NCBI GenBank assembly: GCA_964649415.1
Contig: CAZYSK010000008.1
Location: forward strand, 62,001-126,000
DNA: 64,000 bases
Direction of reading: 5' to 3'
Source of the DNA: CAZYSK01 sp964649415
GTDB lineage: Bacteria > Chloroflexota > Anaerolineae > B4-G1
Part shown: positions 16,620-22,153 of the stretch, piece by piece
How positions within the stretch are numbered: position 1 is the stretch's first letter
How the letters are laid out: each line of letters starts with the position of its first letter
Made by a program: the position numbers and the translations under genes
Notes under the pieces: generated by a model
Databases searched by the model: none
What the model was told of the DNA's origin: nothing
Seen by the model: the letters and a program-made list of their open reading frames with translations, nothing else

Positions 16620-17381
16620 CTATACCTGCAGGCCGAACAGGCGGGTGATATTGCCGGCCATCACGTCGGATTTCTCTGCCTCGGAGACCTCCCCATCAAG
16701 CAGCGCGTTGTATTTGGCCACAACGACGTGCATCAGCCTGAAGGGAGCATCGCTCCCGAAGCAGACCCTGGAAGCGCCAAGTGTCTTGACCGCCCGCAAG
16801 ATGGGCTTGGCGTCTATGGCGCTGCCGATCAACGTCAGATTGGGATACGCCTGGGCCATTTCAATGGCCTCGTAGCTCAGGTCGGGGACGCCGACCCCTC
16901 CCATGTGTGACATCAAGATTGGCAGCTCGGGAAACTGACGCGCGATCTTGCCCACTCGGTAGGGATGTGTGCGGCTGTAGTCATCAGAGCCCACGTGGAA
17001 GGCCAGTATGCTCCCTGCCCTGGCGATCTCCTCAATCACCGGCAGTGATATCTCCGGATCGTCGATGTAGAAGTGATTCTGCGCGCCATTCAGCTTCACG
17101 CCGTAGAAACCGTATTCGTAGACACACGCCTTCACCATGTCCTTCGCATGGTCCACCCCGACCGTGGGGTCCGCCCAGCCAAAGCCAAGGATCTTGTCCG
17201 GGTATGCCTGCGTCGCCTTGTAGACATACGCGTTGTGCCCTTCAATCTCCTCCGCATGGTAGTCGGGGCGCAACCAGGCCAATGCCTTGTCCACCCCAGC
17301 GCGCCCCATAGCCGTGACCAGTTGTTCAGTAGAGAACTCGGCACCGGTCGGCGTGATGTGGGTGTCCGCGTCAATGATCAT
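16620..17381 (-). CDS. amidohydrolase-2 family metal-dependent hydrolase
   Basis: 253 residues, PF04909-type TIM barrel. The metal-binding DADTH is at the start, LSHMGG is mid-chain, and FGSDAPF is near the end. Members hydrolyse lactones or decarboxylate aromatic acids; the substrate is unknown. ATG 17381 is chosen for AAAGGAG upstream; an in-frame ATG at 17426 would add 15 residues without support. It is convergent with the SGNH hydrolase gene. Confidence 0.88.
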   Translation of the reverse strand: MIIDADTHITPTGAEFSTEQLVTAMGRAGVDKALAWLRPDYHAEEIEGHNAYVYKATQAYPDKILGFGWADPTVGVDHAKDMVKACVYEYGFYGVKLNGAQNHFYIDDPEISLPVIEEIARAGSILAFHVGSDDYSRTHPYRVGKIARQFPELPILMSHMGGVGVPDLSYEAIEMAQAYPNLTLIGSAIDAKPILRAVKTLGASRVCFGSDAPFRLMHVVVAKYNALLDGEVSEAEKSDVMAGNITRLFGLQV

Positions 17382-17460
17382 GGGACTCCTTTCTATGATG
17401 GGATTGATCTGCGTGTGCGTTCTCACCTGTTGTATGAGTGAAGCGAAGCGGCTTATGCCG

Positions 17461-17565
17461 CGGACGCACGACCAACGTCCGCGGACGCACGTTCAACGTC
17501 CACGGACGCACGTCCAACGTCCACGGACGCACGTCCAACGTCCACGGACGCACGTCCAACGTCCG
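17461..17565. repeat. tandem array, five head-to-tail copies of the 21-bp palindromic unit
   Basis: Copies start at 17461, 17482, 17503, 17524 and 17545. Each has stems CGGACG/CGTCCR and a 9-base loop that varies at two bases (ACC, TTC, TCC). There are no spacers, so it is not CRISPR. Because 21 is a multiple of three, any frame through it gives a 7-residue repeat, which creates spurious ORFs. Confidence 0.9.
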
Positions 17566-17628
17566 CAGTATAGGACAATCCCGGTAAATCGCAACCATCT
17601 GAGGCCAGCCGGTCGCTTACACCAAGTC

Positions 17629-17683
17629 TTCACCGGGGTCTCACTAACGTCTCACCAGCATGCCGCTCGTTTGGTGCTATACT
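17629..17683 (+). promoter_or_regulatory. box A: triple 11-bp direct repeat plus -10, upstream of LysW-like gene 1
   Basis: TTCAC (17629), CTCAC (17640) and CTCAC (17651) are spaced exactly 11 bp. Twenty-two bases later comes TATACT (17678-17683). No separate -35 is seen; the third repeat occupies its place. This is the layout of an activator site for a PhoB/OmpR-type regulator. The repeat resembles actinobacterial PHO boxes (GTTCACC-like). Confidence 0.75.
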
Positions 17684-17747
17684 GCGGACGACCTGCTGAA
17701 AGGCCAATCAAGTGAGAAACCTGAAGAACGAAATTGGAGGTTAGGAA

Positions 17748-17939
17748 ATGGCTAAGGCGTATTGTCCCAATTGCGACGCCGTCATCAATGTGAACAGTCC
17801 ACGCGAAGGCGCTATGGTCACATGCCAGGATTGCGGCACCAAACTGGAGATCATCAGCACCGATCCCTTCGAGGTAGATTTCCCGCTGGACTACGACGAT
17901 GACTGGGAAGATGAATGGGAAGAGAATAAAGAGGACTGA
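17748..17939 (+). CDS. small LysW-like zinc-ribbon protein 1
   Basis: 63 residues. Zinc-ribbon cysteines are C6PNC9 and C26QDC29, followed by LEIISTDPFEVDF and a very acidic tail (DYDDDWEDEWEENKED). This is the fold pattern of LysW, the amino-group carrier of lysine/arginine synthesis, whose C-terminal Glu carries the substrate. Here the chain ends in Asp, so that chemistry is probably lost. The ribosome site is TTGGAGG. The gene follows box A and is 31 bp from LysW-like gene 2. No lysine-pathway gene (LysX, LysZ, LysY) is nearby. The function is unknown. Confidence 0.85.
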   Translation: MAKAYCPNCDAVINVNSPREGAMVTCQDCGTKLEIISTDPFEVDFPLDYDDDWEDEWEENKED

Positions 17940-17970
17940 CCCCACGCATTAGGAAAAGGAAGGAACGTAA

Positions 17971-18141
17971 ATGCCGAGGACGCGTTGTCCCAATTGCGAC
18001 ACCATCATCAAACTAGAGAAACCGCACGAGGGCGATGTAATCGCCTGTCCCGGATGTGGTGTGGAATTGGAGATCGTCAACAAAGACCCGTTTGAGGTGG
18101 ATTTCACCGAGGACTGGCAGAACGAGTGGGAAGGGGAGTAG
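17971..18141 (+). CDS. small LysW-like zinc-ribbon protein 2
   Basis: 56 residues, below the usual length cut-off for gene finders. Cysteines are C6PNC9 and C26PGC29, then ELEIVNKDPFEVDF and the C-terminus DWQNEWEGE. It is the only one of the three copies that keeps a C-terminal Glu like true LysW. AGGAAGGA precedes ATG 17971. Co-transcribed with protein 1 and closed by a 16-bp hairpin at 18184. An amino-group carrier role is possible, but unlikely without a neighbouring LysX/ArgX ligase. Confidence 0.85.
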   Translation: MPRTRCPNCDTIIKLEKPHEGDVIACPGCGVELEIVNKDPFEVDFTEDWQNEWEGE

Positions 18142-18183
18142 TTGCCCTTCCGACCTGTTCATTGCACGAGAACGGGAGTGTAG

Positions 18184-18220
18184 CACAAAGCGCCTCGCCT
18201 GTCCGGCGAGGCGCTTTGTG
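18184..18220 (+). terminator. hairpin after LysW-like gene 2
   Basis: CACAAAGCGCCTCGCC and its exact complement form a 16-bp stem with a 5-base loop. The T content of the right arm (CTTTG) is modest, so it may be an incomplete terminator or an RNA end stabiliser. Confidence 0.65.
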
Positions 18221-18302
18221 ACATTTCGCACTGGAGAGTGAACAACAACGCTCTGCAGAATGGACGCGTATCGATGGAATGAACAAGAGACAGCGAATCG
18301 CT

Positions 18303-18358
18303 TTCACCCAACGCTTACCGAAGGCTTACCATACAACTACTGATGCCACGGGAATACT
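18303..18358 (+). promoter_or_regulatory. box B: triple 11-bp direct repeat plus -10, upstream of the 19-residue peptide gene
   Basis: TTCAC (18303), CTTAC (18314) and CTTAC (18325) are spaced exactly 11 bp. AATACT (18353-18358) follows, one base further than in the other boxes. The palindrome TATCATGATA (18363-18372) lies just downstream. Confidence 0.7.
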
Positions 18359-18435
18359 GTGGTATCATGATACTATATGGCCCGGTGTGAACGGAGGGCC
18401 TCGTCTATCTTACAGAGACAAGCGGAGGTGACAGG

Positions 18436-18495
18436 ATGACCAAGAAGAAGCCGACGAAAAAGACTGAGAACAAGCCCAAGAAGACCAAGAAATAG
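18436..18495 (+). CDS. 19-residue lysine-rich peptide
   Basis: ATG 18436 to TAG 18495 encodes MTKKKPTKKTENKPKKTKK, with ten lysines in 19 residues. It looks translated: GCGGAGGTG lies 5-6 bases upstream, box B supplies a promoter, and a textbook terminator begins 26 bp after the stop. The whole transcript would be about 190 bases. It sits between the acidic LysW-like genes and the OmpR-type regulator. It might bind nucleic acid or pair with the acidic proteins; both ideas are inference. Alternatively the transcript is a small RNA and the ORF is incidental. Confidence 0.6.
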   Translation: MTKKKPTKKTENKPKKTKK

Positions 18496-18520
18496 CGGTT
18501 CTCGGCGACAGCAGAAGTCA

Positions 18521-18554
18521 GCGGCCCGGTCGGTACAACCGGGCCGCGTTTTTT
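18521..18554 (+). terminator. intrinsic terminator of the 19-residue peptide transcript
   Basis: GCGGCCCGGT, a 7-base loop, ACCGGGCCGC, one G, then TTTTTT. A perfect 10-bp GC-rich stem. Confidence 0.9.
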
Positions 18555-18587
18555 GTGCGAGGCACGGCCACAGACTGGTACGTCTCT

Positions 18588-19208
18588 TCAATCATCTTCA
18601 GGGGGCACGAGCGTATAGCCAAAGCCTCGCACGGATTGGATGTAGGGATGCTCCTGCTGATCTAGCTCCAGCCGACGGCGAATCTGACGAATGTGAACCT
18701 TAACCAACTCCCGGGCCTCGGACTCTTCCCCATCATACCCCCACACGGCCCGTAGCAGTTCTTGGCAGTCCACAACTTCACCGGAGCGCTCAGCCAGGGT
18801 CAACAACAGGCGATACTGAATTGGAGGCAAAGTGACCCACCGGTCACTCAGCCGCGCGCGCTTCCTGCGCGTATCGATGCGCAGGTCGCCAATCTGATAG
18901 TAGGGAGGCGTTGCACGCGAAAAACGCCGGCTCAGCGCCAGCCCGCGCTGTACGTCGGCAGATGACATATCCGTAAAGAGCACGGGAGGCCACCGGCCAG
19001 GCTCCGTCAAACCGAGGAGATCGCCGAGTCTTATCTGGGCCAGGGCGGTCCGCTCAATCAGGACAATATCTGGAGGACGACCATCTTTGAGACAGGCGAC
19101 GACACTTGCCCAATCAGCGGCAATGGTGTAACGGTCGGCCGCGTCACCGATAGCGGTCTGCATCTCCTCCGCAATGCTCGGAGTGGAGGCCAGGATGGCG
19201 ATATGCAT
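18588..19208 (-). CDS. OmpR/PhoB-type winged-helix regulator with degenerate receiver
   Basis: 206 residues. The C-terminal half (about 105-202) is a full OmpR winged helix: LPPIQYRLLLTLAERSGEVV, ELLRAVWGY, VKVHIRQIRRRLE, SVRGFGYTL. The N-terminal half is receiver-sized, but the acidic pair is absent (ILASTPS) and the phospho-site region reads DIVLIE, with Glu52 where Asp is expected. Glu can mimic phosphorylation, so it may be active without a kinase; none is linked. A consensus promoter precedes it. Proteins of this class bind 11-bp direct repeats, which is the spacing of boxes A-D around it, so it is the natural candidate regulator of the island. A distant PhoP/RegX3-type regulator is the alternative. 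Confidence 0.88.
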   Translation of the reverse strand: MHIAILASTPSIAEEMQTAIGDAADRYTIAADWASVVACLKDGRPPDIVLIERTALAQIRLGDLLGLTEPGRWPPVLFTDMSSADVQRGLALSRRFSRATPPYYQIGDLRIDTRRKRARLSDRWVTLPPIQYRLLLTLAERSGEVVDCQELLRAVWGYDGEESEARELVKVHIRQIRRRLELDQQEHPYIQSVRGFGYTLVPPEDD

Positions 19209-19261
19209 ATGTGATACCTCCGAAGCACGGCAAGTCAGCCCACCTTTCCAGGGTGCGAAGT

Positions 19262-19290
19262 ATCATATCACCGGGTCAAGGAAAAGTCAA
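19262..19290 (-). promoter_or_regulatory. sigma70 promoter of the OmpR-type regulator
   Basis: On the minus strand, TTGACT (19285-19290), a 17-base spacer and TATGAT (19262-19267). No 11-bp repeat is present here, so the regulator itself is probably not controlled through such a box. Confidence 0.7.
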
Positions 19291-19312
19291 CGACGGCGGG
19301 CCACACTGAACC

Positions 19313-19367
19313 TTCACCGGGCGTTCACTGATGACTTACCAATACCCGGCTGCTGCGGTGGTATACT
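19313..19367 (+). promoter_or_regulatory. box C: triple 11-bp direct repeat plus -10, upstream of LysW-like gene 3
   Basis: TTCAC (19313), TTCAC (19324) and CTTAC (19335), then after 22 bases TATACT (19362-19367). Spacing is identical to box A. Confidence 0.75.
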
Positions 19368-19437
19368 GTGTGCCGCTGCGCAGAGCGGCAAACGCCTCAG
19401 ACTGATCCGGAAAGCCAGCAAGAAGGGAGGTGGGCAC

Positions 19438-19644
19438 ATGCCCAAGACTCATTGTCCAGAGTGCGACGCCATCATCGTCGTGCACCAGCCGCGTGATGGC
19501 AACCGATTCAGATGCTCCGGGTGCGATGTGGAACTGGAAATCGTCAACGTGGACCCCTTCGAGGCGTTCTATCCCTTCGTTGAGGAATGGGACGAGAACT
19601 GGGATCCAGAGTGGGACGACGACTATGACGAGAGCGACGCGTAG
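19438..19644 (+). CDS. small LysW-like zinc-ribbon protein 3
   Basis: 68 residues. Cysteines C6PEC9 and C26SGC29 have the same spacing as in the two other copies. VELEIVNVDPFEAFYPF follows, and the tail is strongly acidic with Trp (EEWDENWDPEWDDDYDESDA). It ends in Ala, so it lacks the C-terminal Glu that carries substrate in LysW. GGGAGGTG precedes ATG 19438, and box C is 70 bp upstream. A longer in-frame ATG at 19174 is rejected because it lies upstream of the promoter. Probably followed in the same transcript by the 192-residue protein. Confidence 0.85.
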   Translation: MPKTHCPECDAIIVVHQPRDGNRFRCSGCDVELEIVNVDPFEAFYPFVEEWDENWDPEWDDDYDESDA

Positions 19645-19692
19645 ATCAGAGCAACCACAGCAAGGCACGAGATAGGGAATCGAAGCAGAGAC

Positions 19693-19722
19693 AGGTGCCT
19701 CGCCAGGGCAGGCGATGCACCT
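19693..19722 (+). promoter_or_regulatory. intergenic hairpin after LysW-like gene 3
   Basis: AGGTGC-c-TCGCC pairs with GGCGA-t-GCACCT around a short loop. No T-run follows, so read-through into the next gene is expected. Confidence 0.5.
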
Positions 19723-19777
19723 GCCAACGCTACCCTGTCCTTATGGAGCCGTGGGCCTGGGCTAAGGAGCGAGAGCC

Positions 19778-20356
19778 ATGCTACCCAGAAGGACCACGCG
19801 CAGAGAATGCGCGGAATGCGAGAGGGAGTGGAACGGCTTCTGTGTGGACAGAAACCTGGAAGACGACTGGCTGTTGCGTCTCAATAGCCTCGGGTCTTTC
19901 AATCTCATCAGCATATGCGAGGGACACTGCAATCGACGCGCAGAGCCTTCCAAACGGATTCCCCACGTCAAGCTCAGGCTGAAGGACCACCTTATTCCCG
20001 GGGTCGCCGCCCAATGGGACCAACACAAGATGGCCATCCTGAGCCAAGTCAACGGGCTGTTCCAGAATGGAGACACGTACGTCAACCTGGAACTGAAGTT
20101 CAAGCTCCGGCTAGGGACGGGCCGGCTGACCTATCAGGAGGATCTAGTGGTGAGAATCCACAGCCGCCGACCAAGAACGTCCGACGATATGGACGCAGCC
20201 ACGCGCGGCTGGTTCCAAGAGAACACAAGCCACATCGAAGAACTGGATGGCTACATCACACAGATATGGGATCGAGACGATGTGGCCTCGGACGGCCATA
20301 GTCGGGAAGACAACGGCCCACCGGCTATCGCGGCCGGCCCTGATCCATTACACTGA
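19778..20356 (+). CDS. unknown soluble protein, 192 residues, N-terminal cysteines
   Basis: I do not recognise this family. The N-terminus is basic and then Cys-containing (RRECAECEREWNGFC). The centre has alternating strand-like stretches (VNLELKFKLRLGTG, EDLVVRIHSRRPR). The C-terminal part holds WFQENTSHIEELDGYITQIWDRDD and a loose tail. There is no signal or membrane segment. It follows LysW-like gene 3 by 133 bp with no promoter of its own, so it is probably co-expressed from box C. It seems real because a decayed homologue of both ends survives at 20542 and 22095. The Cys pairs could bind metal, but a partner role with the LysW-like proteins is only a guess. Confidence 0.65.
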   Translation: MLPRRTTRRECAECEREWNGFCVDRNLEDDWLLRLNSLGSFNLISICEGHCNRRAEPSKRIPHVKLRLKDHLIPGVAAQWDQHKMAILSQVNGLFQNGDTYVNLELKFKLRLGTGRLTYQEDLVVRIHSRRPRTSDDMDAATRGWFQENTSHIEELDGYITQIWDRDDVASDGHSREDNGPPAIAAGPDPLH

Positions 20357-20359
20357 ACC

Positions 20360-20414
20360 TTCACCGGGCGCTCACTGATGACTTACTACTGCTGGCCCGT
20401 TTCCATGCCATACT
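20360..20414 (+). promoter_or_regulatory. box D: triple 11-bp direct repeat plus -10, orphaned
   Basis: TTCAC (20360), CTCAC (20371) and CTTAC (20382), then after 22 bases CATACT (20409-20414). The following leader (GTGTGCCGCTGCGCA, then CGCCTCAGAC) closely matches the leader after box C. No intact gene follows. Confidence 0.7.
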
Positions 20415-20541
20415 GTGTGCCGCTGCGCACAGCGGAAAACGCCTCAGACGGGTTCGCAAAGCCCGCAGGCAGGGCTGTTCTATCCCTCCGGGCATCAACC
20501 CGTCCCCATCGAGTCGCGGGACCGGGCCACGGAGCAAGCAC

Positions 20542-20658
20542 ATGCTACCGAGAAAGAGACCTCGCAGAAACGGCGTGTTGACCGTCGTCTGGGCCAGAAG
20601 GTTGATCGGCAATTCGCGGCTGAGGAAACCCTCGACGGGTGTGCTCGTAGTCGTCTAG
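20542..20658 (+). pseudogene. 5' relic of a second copy of the 192-residue gene
   Basis: The sequence around ATG 20542 (GGAGCAAGCAC, then ATGCTACCGAGAAAG) parallels the start at 19778 (GGAGCGAGAGCC, then ATGCTACCCAGAAGG). Both begin MLPR and are basic, but this frame stops after 38 codons. It lies 128 bp after box D. The stretch between the relic and the MATE-like gene stop (20659-20729) shows nothing else. Confidence 0.5.
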
Positions 20659-20729
20659 GCGCGCTTACCTGGAGGGTATGTGACGTCTGCTTCGGTGCGA
20701 GGATCCTGGGCCACTGCGACTCGCTCCAT

Positions 20730-22094
20730 TCAGACGGTGGACAGCACCTCGTCCCGCGCCTGAGTGACTCGCATCGCTGGCCGGCTGCGATACCACAGCC
20801 AGACCGTCTGTGCCAGGACTCCGACCGTCAGCCCTACCAGGCCGACGTACAGGCCCGTCACCTGGCCCCAGATCACGCCTCCCGACATGACCGCGCCGCC
20901 GACGAGCAGAAACGCCGCCACCGCTTCCGGGATACCGCGCGTGCGCTGGCTGTGCACAATCGTGCCCTGGTACCAGCTCTGTAGCACGCTCAACGCGGGC
21001 AGCGGCAGCGCCGCCCACAATCCCCGGCTGGCCAGCGCGGCCAGCCTCGGTTTGAGCGCAGATACGCGCGCAAACCAGAACGCCCCCAGCGGCGTGGCTG
21101 CCACGACGAGCAAGGCGAGACTCGTCAGCGCGACCAATACCATCGCGAAGCGGCGCAGCGTGCGTGTTGCACGGGGCTCATCCAGCAGCGCGATGACGAC
21201 CTCGTTGAATGCATAGCCCAGGCTGCGCGGAAGGAAGATGAAACTGCTGACGACGGACCACGTGGCCAGCGAGTCCAGCGCACCCGGCATGCGGCTGATG
21301 GCGGCGCTGCTGAGCGGCTGGGCCAGCATGTTCATCAGCGAGGTCGTGGCCAACGGCGCGTAGAACTGGAGAAAGACGCGGAGAGTCAGGGGCTGTGCTG
21401 CGGATTCTGCCAACTTGAGCTGGCGGCGCAGCACGGGCCGCACGCGCAGCCCGGCGTAGATGGCCTCGCTGAGGACGCCGGCCGCGATAGCGCTCGTCGC
21501 GACGACGATGCCGGGGATCGTGCCGATCAGGTAGCCGGCCGCCAGCACCGTTACGTCGGTGCCCAGCCGGATCATGGTCCCCAGGCCCACAGCCCGCGAG
21601 TGGCCGAAACGGATGAGCACGCCCTGGTTGAAGCGCCGGTAGGCGATGGACCACGTCCAGGGCATCATGATCATCAGGCCCACGCGGGCGGGCTCGATGA
21701 TCTCCGCCGGCGCGCCGATCAAGTGCACCGCGACGACGTAGTATGCCGGCGTGAACGCGATCAGCGCGTGCAGCGCGGTCAGTATCGCGCTCGTGCGCAT
21801 CATGAAACGCCGCACGCGCACGTAGGAGTCCCAATCCTTGCTCAGCGCGGTCGAGGCCGACAGCAACATAACGATGGGCGACCCGATAAGCATGCTCAGG
21901 GGCCAGACGATGCCGCCCCAGGCTGCCAGGTGGATCTCCGGATCGGCCAGCCGCGCTACGGCGGCGCTCATCGCGGGACCTTCCGCGGCCATCAGCAGCC
22001 AACTGGCAGCCAGCGGCCACCAGGTGCGCACGACCTGGCGTACGGGCAACGTCGATGGAACGCGTTCTTCGGTTGAGTCGACGTCTGTGGTCAT
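20730..22094 (-). CDS. MATE-like polytopic membrane exporter
   Basis: 454 residues with about twelve hydrophobic segments and the two-bundle pattern of the MOP superfamily: WWPLAASWLLMAAEGPAMSAAVARL at the start, and a second-half repeat beginning FYAPLATTSLMNMLAQPLSSAAISR. It is most like multidrug/toxin extrusion proteins; a lipid-linked flippase cannot be excluded. There is no Shine-Dalgarno before ATG 22094, because the upstream bases are a relic of another gene. It is GC-richer than its neighbours, opposite in strand to the relic it splits, and probably acquired. Confidence 0.8.
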   Translation of the reverse strand: MTTDVDSTEERVPSTLPVRQVVRTWWPLAASWLLMAAEGPAMSAAVARLADPEIHLAAWGGIVWPLSMLIGSPIVMLLSASTALSKDWDSYVRVRRFMMRTSAILTALHALIAFTPAYYVVAVHLIGAPAEIIEPARVGLMIMMPWTWSIAYRRFNQGVLIRFGHSRAVGLGTMIRLGTDVTVLAAGYLIGTIPGIVVATSAIAAGVLSEAIYAGLRVRPVLRRQLKLAESAAQPLTLRVFLQFYAPLATTSLMNMLAQPLSSAAISRMPGALDSLATWSVVSSFIFLPRSLGYAFNEVVIALLDEPRATRTLRRFAMVLVALTSLALLVVAATPLGAFWFARVSALKPRLAALASRGLWAALPLPALSVLQSWYQGTIVHSQRTRGIPEAVAAFLLVGGAVMSGGVIWGQVTGLYVGLVGLTVGVLAQTVWLWYRSRPAMRVTQARDEVLSTV

Positions 22095-22151
22095 GAGGAT
22101 GACTACATCACACGGATATGGGATCGGGACGATGTGGATTCAGATGGCTAG
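22095..22151 (+). pseudogene. 3' relic of a second copy of the 192-residue gene
   Basis: Nineteen codons ending in TAG 22151 read EDDYITRIWDRDDVDSDG. The intact gene at 20250-20300 reads ELDGYITQIWDRDDVASDG, and more than 80 percent of the bases match. The relic begins at the base next to the MATE-like start codon and ends 2 bp before the E2 stop. Confidence 0.8.
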
Positions 22152-22153
22152 AC

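Noticed and set aside
17461..17565. CRISPR array
   Set aside because: The five repeats are joined directly without spacers and are shared with dispersed single copies.
17371..17598. Minus-strand ORF with repeated TLDVRPW units
   Set aside because: It only translates the 21-bp tandem repeat; no start signal.
20415..20984. 189-codon plus-strand ORF after box D
   Set aside because: It runs into the antisense of the MATE-like gene. Its frame does not match the relic and it has no ribosome site.
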